A DNA stretch of 64,000 bases from JACVRW01 sp963846505 (GTDB lineage: Bacteria > Actinomycetota > Thermoleophilia > Solirubrobacterales > Thermoleophilaceae): NCBI GenBank assembly GCA_963846505.1, contig CAWJWD010000001.1, positions 806,001-870,000 on the forward strand, in the 5' to 3' direction. A program made the position numbers and the translations under genes. A model generated the notes under the pieces. It did not search any database. It was not told where the DNA came from and worked only from the letters and a program-made list of their open reading frames with translations. Positions 8,764 to 17,427 of the stretch are shown here, piece by piece. Position 1 is the first letter of the stretch; the number at the start of each line of letters is the position of its first letter.

Positions 8764-8789
8764 CTGCCGAAGGGGTGGGGCTTCGGCAG
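8764..8789 (+). promoter_or_regulatory. perfect 9-bp hairpin upstream of a small ORF
   Basis: CTGCCGAAG at 8764-8772 pairs exactly with CTTCGGCAG at 8781-8789 around an 8-base G-rich loop. There is no T-run, so it is not an obvious intrinsic terminator. It ends 15 bases before the small ORF at 8805 and could control its translation. Confidence 0.35.
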
Positions 8790-8804
8790 AGTGAGGTGAT
8801 CGAG

Positions 8805-8921
8805 ATGGAGAAGGAACGTACCCCGTCTAGCGACCGATGGCGCTTGGTGCGCCTCTCGCTGTGGACTCTCGGCGGCGTGGCTCGCCTCGCGCACCTCATC
8901 CTCCGGCATGTGTGGAACTAG
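8805..8921 (+). CDS. possible 38-residue small protein
   Basis: A short open frame with a good ribosome binding site (GAGGTG ending 7 bases before the ATG). The protein has a charged N terminus (MEKERTPSSDRWRL) followed by an amphipathic to hydrophobic helix (VRLSLWTLGGVARLAHLIL) and ends HVWN. This could be a small membrane-associated protein. No family is recognised. The evidence is the Shine-Dalgarno, the hydrophobic helix and the hairpin directly upstream; coding status is uncertain. Confidence 0.35.
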   Translation: MEKERTPSSDRWRLVRLSLWTLGGVARLAHLILRHVWN

Positions 8922-8949
8922 GCGGAAGCGATACGGGAGGGCAGCGGCG

Positions 8950-9285
8950 TCACAGGATGTCCAGGACCCTCTCTACCGGCCGAGCGAGCACGGCGCGATC
9001 GCCGTTGACGACAATCGGGCGCTGGAGCAGCTCGGGGCGCTCGACCATCGTGGCGAGGATCGCGTCGTCGTCCGCGTCCGCGAGTTCGGCTGCGCCAGCC
9101 TCGCGCATGCGCAGGAGGTCCAGTGGCCTCGCGCCCGTCTTGGCGAGCAGATCGTCGAGCTCGGGCCGGGTCAGGCCCTCGACGTGGTACTCCACGCGCT
9201 CGAAGTCGACGCCGCGCTCGGAGAGCAAGGTCGCGAGCTTCTTGCAGGTCGTGCAGGTGCGCTTCTCGTAGACGACGATTCCCAT
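8950..9285 (-). CDS. ArsC/Spx-family glutaredoxin-like protein
   Basis: A 111-residue thioredoxin-fold protein of the ArsC/Spx family, starting MGIVVYEKRTCTTCKKL with a CxxC at C11-C14. Family members are either arsenate reductases using glutathione-type thiols or redox-sensing regulators. The C-terminal part (LLQRPIVVNGDRAVLARP) is the usual ArsC segment, including the Arg-Pro region near the active site. It is the second gene of a two-gene unit with soxR (11-base gap), so a redox-stress role seems more likely than arsenic detoxification; that is inference from context. Confidence 0.82.
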   Translation of the reverse strand: MGIVVYEKRTCTTCKKLATLLSERGVDFERVEYHVEGLTRPELDDLLAKTGARPLDLLRMREAGAAELADADDDAILATMVERPELLQRPIVVNGDRAVLARPVERVLDIL

Positions 9286-9296
9286 GATCGGGCAGC

Positions 9297-9752
9297 TTAG
9301 GTGGCCGCGGGTCGTGGGTCGCCGACCCAGTAGCGCGGTCCGGGCCCGGCGCGGCCGGCGCGGTCGTCGGGGTTGACGAGCTTGCAGCGGTCCAGCGAGA
9401 GGCAGCCGCAGCCGATGCACTCGGTCAGCCCGGCGCGCAGGCGCTCGAGCTCGGCGATTCGCTCGTCGATCCTCGACGTCCACGAGCTCGACAGACGGCT
9501 CCAGTCGCGCCGGTTCGGCGTGCGATCGGCCGGCAGCTTGGCCAGATCGTCAGCGATCTCGTCGAGCGTCAGCCCGACGCGTTGGGCGAACACGATGAAC
9601 GCCACGCGCCGGATCGCCGCGCGCGAGTAGCGCCGGTGACGCGCGCCGGTGCGCTCGGAGCTGATCAGGCCGCGGTCCTCGTAGTAGCGCAGCGCCGAGG
9701 TGGCGACGCCGGAGCGCTCGGCGAGCTGGCCGATCGTCAGTGGCTCGGGCAT
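9297..9752 (-). CDS. soxR: redox-sensitive transcriptional activator SoxR
   Basis: A 151-residue MerR-family regulator with the SoxR signature. The winged helix is N-terminal (LTIGQLAERSGVATSALRYYEDRGLI), a dimerisation helix follows, and the [2Fe-2S] cluster is bound by C112, C115, C117 and C123 in CIGCGCLSLDRC. The C-terminal RYWVGD is typical of the family. SoxR activates genes in response to redox-cycling compounds by distorting promoter DNA. A SoxR-box-like palindrome lies 30 bases upstream of the start, which suggests autoregulation of soxR and the downstream ArsC-like gene. In actinobacteria SoxR usually controls export or modification of redox-active metabolites. Confidence 0.93.
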   Translation of the reverse strand: MPEPLTIGQLAERSGVATSALRYYEDRGLISSERTGARHRRYSRAAIRRVAFIVFAQRVGLTLDEIADDLAKLPADRTPNRRDWSRLSSSWTSRIDERIAELERLRAGLTECIGCGCLSLDRCKLVNPDDRAGRAGPGPRYWVGDPRPAAT

Positions 9753-9781
9753 GCCGAGAGGACAGCAGGTCGCTGCGAGAA

Positions 9782-9799
9782 CCTCAAGCGCACTCGAAG
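9782..9799 (-). promoter_or_regulatory. SoxR-box-like operator upstream of soxR
   Basis: CCTCAAGCGCACTCGAAG resembles the 18-bp SoxR consensus (CCTCAAG, four central bases, CTTGAGG). The left half matches 7 of 7 and the right half 5 of 7. It lies in the 48-bp gap between soxR and the permease gene, the expected place for an autoregulatory site. Confidence 0.55.
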
Positions 9800-9800
9800 T

Positions 9801-11303
9801 TCAGGGTCCGCTACCCGCGCCGACGTGGACCGGCTCGGGACGGCGCGCGTGCGGCTTGGCGATCATGAGGTATGCCAGCCCCACCGCTGCGATCGAGGCC
9901 AGCACGATCGGCGCCGCCCAGACCTGGTAGACGGGCGCGTCCGGCGGGGCGAGCGAACTGCGCGGCCAGGCGATGTTGACCGTTTCGAACGCCAGCCACA
10001 GCACCGCGAGCGCGTTGATCGCGACGCCGGCCCGCCCGAGCCGTACCTCGCCGGCCGGCACCCAGCTGCCACGCAGCCGCGCGATCAGGGCGGCGACCGC
10101 TACGAGCAGGAAGGCGACGTAGATCCCCACGGTGCCGAACGCGATCAGGCTGCCGACCGCCGCCGAGTGGAGACCGAGCAGCATCCCGAGACAGGCGACG
10201 GCGGCGGTGACGATCGTCGCGGCGATCGGCGTCCCGCGGCTGTCGACCCGGCGCAGGATCGTCGCGGCGGGCAGCACGTCGTCACGCGCGATCGAGTAGA
10301 TCGTGCGGGCCGTCAGCGACTGCGCCGCGATGCCGCAGGCCACGAATGCCGCCAGCACGAGCGCCGCGAACGGCTTGGCGGACCAGGAGCCGAAGGACGA
10401 CACGACCGCGGTCTGCACCGGATCGGCGTCGGCGCCCGCGACGATCTGTGCCGGGTCGGGGTGCGCGAGCGTCGTCGCGACCGCGTTGAGGATCACCAGG
10501 CTGCCGACGCTCAGCATCGCGATCCAGATCGCGCGCGGGACGTGGCGCGCGGCGTCACGCGTCTCCTCCGCGGCGCCGACGCAGGCGTCGAAGCCGATGA
10601 AGACCCAGCCGCCGACCGCCAGCGCCGCGAGCATGCCCGCTCCCACCGAGCCGCCGGACAGCGCCTCGGCGCCGAGCGTGTCGCCCAGCAGCGAGAAGTC
10701 CTGCTCGCGGAACACCAGCAGCAGCGCCAAGCCGACGCCGACCGAGGCGATCACCTCGGCCCCGATGCCGAGCTTGACCACCCGTCCGAGCACGCCGATC
10801 CCGAACGAGCCGGCCAGCGCGCAGAGCAGCACGAGCAGCATGCCCGTGACGACGATCGCGTCGGCCGTGACGTCGATCCCGAGCAGCGTCAGCGCCCAGG
10901 GCGCGCCGAGGTAGGCGATCGTCGTGTTCGCCACCGCATAGGCGCAAACCGCGACCCAGCCGGAGAACCAGCCGTAGGCGCCGCCCAGCAGACGGCGGCT
11001 CCACTGGTAGGTGCCGCCGGCGACGGGAAACTCCGACGCCAGCTCGGCGTAGACCGCGAGCAGCAGGCACTGGCCGAGCAGGGCGACCGGCAGCACCCAG
11101 ATCCACGCCGGCCCCGCAACGGTGATGCCGACGAACGCGACCGCGTAGAGGCCGACGACCGGCGAGATCGTGGCGAAGCCGAGCGCGACGTTGTCGAACG
11201 CGCGCAGGCGCCGCGTGAGCTCCTGCTCGTAGCCCAGCTCTCGCAACCGGGCGGCGTCTGGATCGGCGGCCGGGACGACGGGAGGCAGGACCTGGCGCGC
11301 CAC
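9801..11303 (-). CDS. APC family amino-acid permease
   Basis: A 500-residue polytopic transporter of the amino acid-polyamine-organocation superfamily with about 12-14 helices. Diagnostic parts are the N-terminal cytosolic LRAFDNVALGFATISPVVGLYA, the AELASEFPVAGGTYQWSRRLLGGAYGWFSGW segment covering helices 2-3, and the helix-6 region GGWVFIGFDACVGAAEETRDAARHVPRAI. It would import an amino acid, ethanolamine or similar amine with a proton; the substrate cannot be assigned. It lies 116 bases downstream of the P450 gene on the same strand, so the two may be cotranscribed. Confidence 0.88.
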   Translation of the reverse strand: MARQVLPPVVPAADPDAARLRELGYEQELTRRLRAFDNVALGFATISPVVGLYAVAFVGITVAGPAWIWVLPVALLGQCLLLAVYAELASEFPVAGGTYQWSRRLLGGAYGWFSGWVAVCAYAVANTTIAYLGAPWALTLLGIDVTADAIVVTGMLLVLLCALAGSFGIGVLGRVVKLGIGAEVIASVGVGLALLLVFREQDFSLLGDTLGAEALSGGSVGAGMLAALAVGGWVFIGFDACVGAAEETRDAARHVPRAIWIAMLSVGSLVILNAVATTLAHPDPAQIVAGADADPVQTAVVSSFGSWSAKPFAALVLAAFVACGIAAQSLTARTIYSIARDDVLPAATILRRVDSRGTPIAATIVTAAVACLGMLLGLHSAAVGSLIAFGTVGIYVAFLLVAVAALIARLRGSWVPAGEVRLGRAGVAINALAVLWLAFETVNIAWPRSSLAPPDAPVYQVWAAPIVLASIAAVGLAYLMIAKPHARRPEPVHVGAGSGP

Positions 11304-11419
11304 CCCGCCATCGTGTCACCTATGCAACGGCCAGGTAACACGCCGATCTCTCGGCACGGAGCGGTCGCCCAGGCGCCGCCGCCGGGGACGCCCGGCGTGA
11401 CCGCCCGAGAAGTGATCTC

Positions 11420-12793
11420 CTAATCAGAGGGAGTATGTCGGCGGCGCATCAGCACCCGGCCGCCCTTGCTAGGCACGAAGGTGATCGCGCGTCGGCGCAT
11501 GCGCTCCGGCTTGGGGTCGGGCGCCACCAGCTCGCAGCGCTCGAGGATCGTGCGCAGCACGACCTTCATCTCGTAGCCGGCGAAGGCGGCGCCGAGGCAG
11601 CGGCGCACGCCGCCGCCGAAGGGCACCCAGGAATGCGGCGCCGGGGCGCCCTCCTCGAAGCGCTCGGGCCGGAACGCCTGTGGGTCCGGATAGAGGTCGG
11701 GCCGGTGCTGGATCAGCCAGGCCGACGCGGCGATCGTCCAGCCGGTCGGCACGCTGTACGGCCCGACCTCGACCGGCTCGGTCACCGTGCGCAGCGCCGA
11801 GTAGGTGAGCACCGGCCGCGCGCGCTGGGACTCCTTGATCACGCACTCGAGGTAGTCGTCTCCATCGGGCAGCTCCCGCTGCAGCCGCTCCAGCGCGGCC
11901 GGGGTGCGCAGCAGGCGCTCGAGCGTCCAGGCAAGTTGCGAGGCGGTCGTCTCGTGCCCGGCGACCAGCAGCGTCACGAGCTCGTCGCGCAGCTCCACGT
12001 CGGTCATGCCGTTGCCGTCCTCGTCGCGCGCCTGCAGCAGCAGCGACAGCACGTCGGCGCGCTCTTCGAGGTCGGCGACCTCGCGCCGGGCCCGGATCTC
12101 GGCGAACAGCAGCTCGTCGGCGCGTTCGCGTGCACGCACGAACTGTCCTCCCGGGCTCCACTTGCCGAGGTCGCGCTGCCAGCCCTTGACCATGATCACG
12201 CGCTGACCGGTGTGGACCATCTCGATCAGCGCCGTCTCCATCTCGCGCAGCTTGGCCTCGTCCTCGATCCCGAAGACGGCGCGGCAGATCACCCGCAGCG
12301 TGATCGCCTGGGTGGAGTGGTGCACCGCAAACGGGCGGCCAATCGGCCAGCGCTCGATCTCCGCCTCGGTGACCTCGCGCATCATGTCGCCGTAGACGCG
12401 CATGCGCTCGCCGTGGAAGGCGGGCAGCATCAGCTTGCGCTGCTGCATGTGACGGCTCTCGTCGAGCTCCAGGACGGAGTTGAGTCCGACGAGCGGCTCG
12501 AGCACGCGGTTGGCCCGACCGGCATGGGCGAGCTCGGGAGCCGCCCCGAACAGCCGTTTGACCTCGGCGGGGTCGGCGAGGACCACGAGCCGCTCGAACG
12601 GGTACGGGATGTTGAGGGTGAAGACGTCCCCGTAACGCTTGTGGCAATACGCGAGCTGTCGCTGCTCGGCCCACAGCATCGTGAAACCGTGGAACTGCTC
12701 CGGACCAGGCGGTCCCGGTGGGGTGGGTCGACCCGTGTGCGGGGCGGGTTCGAGTTTCGTCGAGGTGGGGGTCGCGGTGGCGGCCGGCGGCAT
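11420..12793 (-). CDS. cytochrome P450
   Basis: A 457-residue haem monooxygenase with a Pro-rich N terminus. All core P450 motifs are visible: the I-helix oxygen-activation motif AGHETT at 278-283, the K-helix ExxR (ESQR, 321-324), the PERF motif near 376-379 and the haem-binding FGGGVRRCLG at 392-401 with Cys399 as axial ligand. Class I bacterial P450s of this layout take electrons from a separate ferredoxin and reductase, neither of which is adjacent. The substrate is unknown. Confidence 0.93.
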   Translation of the reverse strand: MPPAATATPTSTKLEPAPHTGRPTPPGPPGPEQFHGFTMLWAEQRQLAYCHKRYGDVFTLNIPYPFERLVVLADPAEVKRLFGAAPELAHAGRANRVLEPLVGLNSVLELDESRHMQQRKLMLPAFHGERMRVYGDMMREVTEAEIERWPIGRPFAVHHSTQAITLRVICRAVFGIEDEAKLREMETALIEMVHTGQRVIMVKGWQRDLGKWSPGGQFVRARERADELLFAEIRARREVADLEERADVLSLLLQARDEDGNGMTDVELRDELVTLLVAGHETTASQLAWTLERLLRTPAALERLQRELPDGDDYLECVIKESQRARPVLTYSALRTVTEPVEVGPYSVPTGWTIAASAWLIQHRPDLYPDPQAFRPERFEEGAPAPHSWVPFGGGVRRCLGAAFAGYEMKVVLRTILERCELVAPDPKPERMRRRAITFVPSKGGRVLMRRRHTPSD

Positions 12794-12974
12794 CAGGGCA
12801 CAGCTCCTCTGACGGGTGGTCGAGCGTCAGGCTACGCCAAGCGCTACGGGGTTGAGCCGATACCTGCGCAGGAACTGCTGCAAAGGCGCCGCTGGCCGCT
12901 GAGAGCTCAAGGTCCGGGGAACCCTGCCGACTGAGAACTATCCCCTTCGTTTCCCAGCTGAGGAGTCCCGAGCC

Positions 12975-14510
12975 GTGCCCTCCAGCAAGCCGAGCAGCGA
13001 GCCCAGCCGCAACGGCGGATCCACCACCGTCGGAGACGAGTACGAAGAGCTGCTGACCGAGCTCGTCGACGACGAGGAGGACCGCCAGCCCTCGAGCTCG
13101 GTGCCCGAGGTCGTCGAGCTCGACGACTCCAGCGCCCCGGTGGCGCACCGGCGCGTGCACAGGTCCGGCCCCGCCGCGCCGCGCCTTGCGGTCCCGATCG
13201 TCGTCGGCACCCGCCCGGAGGCGATCAAGCTCGTGCCGATCATTCTCGAGCTGCGCGAGAGCGACATCTACCAGCCGATCGTGATCTCGACCGGCCAGCA
13301 CCACCGCATGGTGCAGGAGATCTTCGAGCTCGCCGGGATCACCACCGACGTGACGCTCTGGGCCGGCACGCGACGTGAGCTGAACGAGCGCGTGTCGTCG
13401 GTGATGCGCCGCTTCGAGGACTTCTGCGTCGAGTGGTTCGGCATCCCGCCGGAGAACGTCGAGACCGAGCAGGTGCTCGAGGGCCGCTGGCCCGCGGCGA
13501 TGCTCGTCCACGGCGACACCTCGTCGGCGATGGCCGCCGCTTTGGCCGGTTTCCACCTGCGCATTCCGGTGATGCACGTCGAGGCCGGGCTGCGCACCGG
13601 CGGCAACAACCTCTCGCCGTTCCCCGAGGAGCTCAACCGCCAGGTGATCTCGTGCATCGCCTGCCTGCACTTCGCGCCGACCGCGCACAACCAGGAGAGC
13701 CTCGTGCGCGAGGACATCTCGGCCGGGCAGATTTTCGTCACGGGCAACACCGGCATCGACGCCTTGCGCTGGGCGAGCGAGCTGCCGGTGCAGTTCGAGG
13801 ACCCGGCCCTGCAGCGGCTGGTCGAGGGCGAGCGGCGCATGGTCGTCGTCACCGCACACCGCCGCGAGAACTGGGGCGCAGGACTGGAGGGCATCGCCGC
13901 CGGCGTGGCGCGCCTGGCCGAGGCCAACCACGACGTCGACTTCGTCGTGCCGATGCACCCCAACCCGCGCGTGCGCGAGACCCTGACAGGACCGCTGTCG
14001 GTGCAGTCGAACGTGCTCTTGACCGAGCCTCTGGGCTACGCGCGCTTCGCCCGCCTGCTGCGTCGCTGCGATCTGGTGATCACGGACTCCGGGGGCATCC
14101 AGGAGGAGGCGCCGTCGCTCGACAAGCCGGTGCTGGTCACGCGCGAGGAGACCGAGCGCGGCGAGGGCGTCGAGGAGGGCACGCTGCGGCTGGTCGGCAC
14201 CAATCCCGAGCGCATCTTCTCCGAGGGTCAGCAGCTGCTGACCGACAACGCGGCCTACAAGCACATGGCCAACGCGCCGAACCCCTACGGCGACGGCTTC
14301 GCCGCCCGCCGGATCGTGGCGGCGCTCGAGCACCTCCTGATCGGCGGCGTCGCGCCCGCGCCCTTCGGCCCCGGCTACAACCGCCGTGCGGTGCTCGCCG
14401 CCGCCGGCTACCAGAACAAGTTCGTCGAGCCGCTCGAGTCCCTGCTGATCCACCTCGGCATCCACGAGGGCGGCGAGGACGGGGTGGCAGACGAGCAATG
14501 GCTGTCCTGA
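12975..14510 (+). CDS. wecB: UDP-N-acetylglucosamine 2-epimerase, non-hydrolysing
   Basis: Converts UDP-GlcNAc to UDP-ManNAc, a precursor for surface polysaccharide. The GT-B fold core begins near residue 73 (VPIVVGTRPEAIKLVPII) and includes the substrate loops HGDTSSAMAAALAG, HVEAGLRTGG, VTAHRRENWG and DSGGIQEEAPSLDKPVLVTREETERGEGVEEGT. The roughly 70-residue N-terminal extension is acidic and Ser/Pro-rich and is not part of the usual enzyme of about 375 residues. The GTG start at 12975 is supported by GAGGAG ending 10 bases upstream. The stop overlaps the following GT2 gene by 13 bases, so epimerase and polymerase are coupled. Confidence 0.9.
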   Translation: MPSSKPSSEPSRNGGSTTVGDEYEELLTELVDDEEDRQPSSSVPEVVELDDSSAPVAHRRVHRSGPAAPRLAVPIVVGTRPEAIKLVPIILELRESDIYQPIVISTGQHHRMVQEIFELAGITTDVTLWAGTRRELNERVSSVMRRFEDFCVEWFGIPPENVETEQVLEGRWPAAMLVHGDTSSAMAAALAGFHLRIPVMHVEAGLRTGGNNLSPFPEELNRQVISCIACLHFAPTAHNQESLVREDISAGQIFVTGNTGIDALRWASELPVQFEDPALQRLVEGERRMVVVTAHRRENWGAGLEGIAAGVARLAEANHDVDFVVPMHPNPRVRETLTGPLSVQSNVLLTEPLGYARFARLLRRCDLVITDSGGIQEEAPSLDKPVLVTREETERGEGVEEGTLRLVGTNPERIFSEGQQLLTDNAAYKHMANAPNPYGDGFAARRIVAALEHLLIGGVAPAPFGPGYNRRAVLAAAGYQNKFVEPLESLLIHLGIHEGGEDGVADEQWLS

Positions 14511-15892
14511 GCCTGCCCTTCGACGGACTCCCGGCCGTCTGGGCGGTGCCGCTGTACGTCGGCTTCGCCGTGATCGTGGCGATGTTCTTGTGGACGGCGG
14601 TGCTGTTCGTGCGCGGCCAGCGAGCGCGCGTGCATGCGCCCGACGCGCCGGCTGGCGGCGCCGACGAGTTCACCTGGATCTTCCTCGTGCCGGCGTTGAA
14701 CGAGGAGGTGACGATCAGGGACAGCGTCGAGCGGCTGATGGAGGTCGAGGTGCGCGACAAGCGCATCGTCGTGATCGACGACGGCTCCGACGACCGCACC
14801 CCCGAGATCCTCCGCTCGATCTCGCATCCGGATCTGGTGGTGCTCCGCCGCGACCCGCCGAACGCTCGCGTCGGCAAGGCGGCGGGGTTGAACAACGCCT
14901 ACCGCATGCTTGCCGACGAGCTCGGCCCCGAGGTGGACCGCTCGCGCGTGATCGTGGTGATCGTCGATGCCGACGGCCGCTTGGATTCCGCGGCCCCCCG
15001 CTACGCCGCCGGACATTTCGTCGACCCGGTCGTCGGTGGCGTTCAATCGCTGGTGCGCATCTACAACCGTCAGCGATTTTTGACGTGGATGCAGGACGTC
15101 GAGTTCTCCGTCTACGGCTTCCTGTTCCAGACCGGCCGCAACGGCTGGGGCACGGCGGGCATGGGCGGCAACGGCCAGTTCAACCGCCTGAGCGCGCTGG
15201 ACGCGATCGCCGACGAGGCAGGTCCTTGGCGCGATCGGCTGACGGAGGACCAAGACCTCGGCCTGCGGTTGTTGGTCGCCGGCTACGAGGGTCGCCAAGA
15301 GCTGCGCGGCGCCGTCAACCAGCAGGGCCTCTCGAACCTCCGCCCGCTCTTCCGCCAGCGCACCCGCTGGTCCCAGGGCAACCTCCAGGCGCTGTCGCTG
15401 ACCGACGAGGTCCGCCACATGCCGTTCCCCTTCGCGGTGCGCATGGAGGTGCTGCTGTACCTCCTGATGCCGCTCTGGCAGACGATCGTCGGGGTGGCGC
15501 TCGTGATCGCGATCATCCTCGCCGCGACCGGCGAAGCGCCGCTGTGGGGCGGCGGCCCGACCTGGCAGCTGGTGCTCATGTACGTGCTCACCTTCGGCGG
15601 CACCGTGCTCGGCTGCGTCGCCAGCCGCACCTCCTCCGGCGTGAAGGGCTGGCTCGTCGGCTTTCTCCTCGGCCACCTCTATGCCCTCTACACGTGGCTG
15701 CTCTGGCCCGTCCTCATCCGCTCCTCGGCTCGTCAACTCACCGAGCGCCGCGACTGGGCCAAGACGGAGCGCGAGGCAATCGGCGCTTACGCCCCATCTG
15801 CGCCTCCCGAAGCCGAGAGCGCTCCAACCGAGTTACTCCAGTCGGTGGACGATAGAGAGCTCCAGCGCACCGGTCGCCCGATGGGTGACTAG
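14498..15892 (+). CDS. family 2 membrane glycosyltransferase (polysaccharide synthase type)
   Basis: A 464-residue processive-type GT2 enzyme, like poly-GlcNAc or curdlan synthases. A transmembrane helix (about 12-36) is followed by the cytosolic GT-A domain with PALNEEVTI, the nucleotide-binding DDGSDDRT, the metal-binding DADG, a GGNGQFN acceptor loop, the catalytic TEDQD and the product-binding QRTRW motif. Three to four C-terminal transmembrane segments form the channel. Start choice: the ATG at 14498 lies within the 3' end of the epimerase gene, as expected for a translationally coupled pair. The sugar is probably GlcNAc or ManNAc-derived, inferred from the neighbour. Confidence 0.88.
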   Translation: MAVLSLPFDGLPAVWAVPLYVGFAVIVAMFLWTAVLFVRGQRARVHAPDAPAGGADEFTWIFLVPALNEEVTIRDSVERLMEVEVRDKRIVVIDDGSDDRTPEILRSISHPDLVVLRRDPPNARVGKAAGLNNAYRMLADELGPEVDRSRVIVVIVDADGRLDSAAPRYAAGHFVDPVVGGVQSLVRIYNRQRFLTWMQDVEFSVYGFLFQTGRNGWGTAGMGGNGQFNRLSALDAIADEAGPWRDRLTEDQDLGLRLLVAGYEGRQELRGAVNQQGLSNLRPLFRQRTRWSQGNLQALSLTDEVRHMPFPFAVRMEVLLYLLMPLWQTIVGVALVIAIILAATGEAPLWGGGPTWQLVLMYVLTFGGTVLGCVASRTSSGVKGWLVGFLLGHLYALYTWLLWPVLIRSSARQLTERRDWAKTEREAIGAYAPSAPPEAESAPTELLQSVDDRELQRTGRPMGD

Positions 15893-15993
15893 GCCGTCAA
15901 TGTCCGTCCTAATCGAGATTTAGACGTAGCATCGCTGCACCCATCTCTACCTCGACGCTGCCGGCCTTAACCTTGGGGCAGAGCGTATTAATT

Positions 15994-16959
15994 ATGGCGC
16001 CATCTGAATCCCATCACCCTAGTTGTGATCCAACCCGCGGACGCAATTCGTTAGTCCGCCAGCTAGAGCCGATCGAGTGGGAGGCTCTGCTTGGATTCCC
16101 GCTGGGCTGGTCCGACCCAAGAGCGCCGATGACCGCAAAGGGGTCTCGGGGCCTTTCAGTCAACTGGGTTGACTGGCAGCATGCGTCGCCATCTTCATTT
16201 CCGGAGCCCATTCGTGATCTTGTAGAAATGCTGCAACGATCACATGGGCACGGCCCAATTCGCACTAACGATCAAGGTCATGTGGCGTTCGAGTTCGAAA
16301 ATACGGCAGAACTTTTCGGTCATCGCACTGGCGTCGGCCCTCTCATTGTCGGTATGGATACAAATGTTCTAATCGATTATATCGATAACATCAATTTTAT
16401 ATGGGCAGATCCAGAACCAATGAATCCGACACGATGGAACAGTCGCGCCGGTGGACTCAAGGACCTCATGACGTTGTGGTCGTGGCGTGATATCCGCTTT
16501 GTCATCCAGTCGCAACAACTCGATGACGCTAAGCGGACGCTTACGATTGAACGTCGCGAACAGCGGCAGGAGTTGCTAGACGCGTTCTACACCGATACCT
16601 TCGAGCGATCCCAACGAGACACCCTTAGAAGCGTCCGAGGGGGAGAGATTCCGGTCGATGTGTTGAACCGGCTACCCGCAGGAGTCGATCGTTCTTTAGT
16701 GACAGCGGCGCTAGCGCAGGGTTGCCATGCTTTTCTCACGGAAGACCGCGGCATCTACCGTGCGGACAATTTGCTGCGTCGCTTCGGCCTGCGGCTGTTG
16801 CGTACGCGCGAGTTACTAGAGATGTTGCTTATGACTGCGGAGCTCACCGAGCGACGGAGTCTGTGTGGAGTGGTGCCGGACAGTCATGGGATGACCCACG
16901 TAATCACAGGCGTATCCACCGACTATGCACGACGGCTTACGGCACTTGCGGACACCTGA
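15994..16959 (+). CDS. PIN-domain protein, low-GC, probably acquired
   Basis: A protein of about 321 residues whose central to C-terminal part resembles a PIN nuclease domain. A first acidic site sits in GMDTNVLIDYIDN, and a late one in HAFLTEDRGIYRADN, matching the Asp-containing strands of VapC-like RNases. The N-terminal 110 residues are not recognised. Codon use is clearly more AT-rich than in the neighbours (many A/T third positions), which points to recent transfer. A TTG at 15973 is in frame, but the ATG at 15994 is the simpler start. No antitoxin gene overlaps it, so it may not be a toxin. It opens the accessory island that continues to about 25.5 kb. Confidence 0.6.
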   Translation: MAPSESHHPSCDPTRGRNSLVRQLEPIEWEALLGFPLGWSDPRAPMTAKGSRGLSVNWVDWQHASPSSFPEPIRDLVEMLQRSHGHGPIRTNDQGHVAFEFENTAELFGHRTGVGPLIVGMDTNVLIDYIDNINFIWADPEPMNPTRWNSRAGGLKDLMTLWSWRDIRFVIQSQQLDDAKRTLTIERREQRQELLDAFYTDTFERSQRDTLRSVRGGEIPVDVLNRLPAGVDRSLVTAALAQGCHAFLTEDRGIYRADNLLRRFGLRLLRTRELLEMLLMTAELTERRSLCGVVPDSHGMTHVITGVSTDYARRLTALADT

Positions 16960-17121
16960 GCCTGCGACATCCCATAGCGATCCGCAGCGGGAACGAATCT
17001 CAAAGGCAGTGGCCTCGCGCTCGGTGGAGCGTCCGCACCCTCACGTAGAGTGCTCTGGACTACAAATTGGCCCCGGCGCTGCGCAAACAGCCCGGGGCCC
17101 GGCACAGGAGCGTGACCTCCC

Positions 17122-17406
17122 ATGCATCACCAGCCTAACCCGGGCGACGTGCCCGACGATGTAGAGAGCCCGATCGATGAGGCGCTGCTCGGCCTTCTCG
17201 TCCATGACCATCCCGGCCTCTGGAGTCTGAGCGAGCTCGATCGCTCGCTGGTGTCCAGCGGCCACACGACCTGCGGCGAAGAGCCGTCCCGTCACGACAC
17301 CGAAGATGCCGTCGAGCGGCTCTATGCCGCCGGGCTGATCCACCGCGTCGGGCAGTTCGTGTTCGCGTCGAGCGCCGCGCGGGCGGCGCACGCGATCGCG
17401 GCATAG
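17122..17406 (+). CDS. small winged-helix-like protein, unknown
   Basis: A 94-residue protein with Thermoleophilia-like codon use. The predicted arrangement (IDEALLGLLVHDHPGLWSLSELDRSL, then VERLYAAGLIHRVGQFVFAS) looks like a winged helix with a C-terminal beta-wing, as in small DNA-binding proteins. I do not recognise a named family. GGAG precedes the ATG by about 10 bases, and a hairpin follows the stop. Function unknown. Confidence 0.6.
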   Translation: MHHQPNPGDVPDDVESPIDEALLGLLVHDHPGLWSLSELDRSLVSSGHTTCGEEPSRHDTEDAVERLYAAGLIHRVGQFVFASSAARAAHAIAA

Positions 17407-17427
17407 CCAAGAGCGAAGCCGCACCTA

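Larger units (their letters stand above)
8447..8949. other. intergenic stretch with small ORFs and a hairpin
   Basis: About 500 bases with no recognisable conserved gene. It contains an AT-rich patch (8490-8545), a promoter-like sequence, a 13-codon open frame at 8462-8503 (MTVELPGEWFVIK) that may be the remnant of a truncated gene, a perfect 9-bp hairpin at 8764-8789 and a small ORF with a Shine-Dalgarno at 8805-8921. Codon bias in the rest is weak in all frames. Confidence 0.5.

Noticed and set aside
9586..11423. A 600-codon plus-strand open frame opposite the permease
   Set aside because: It encodes only Arg/Gly/Asp-rich low-complexity sequence; the permease on the minus strand has helices and family motifs.
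12794..12974. A riboswitch (c-di-AMP type) upstream of the epimerase gene
   Set aside because: A few short matches such as GGGGAACC occur, but the conserved core and pairings could not be laid out.
16960..17121. An attachment site or transposon end next to the low-GC PIN gene
   Set aside because: No direct repeat, inverted repeat, integrase or transposase could be seen on either side.
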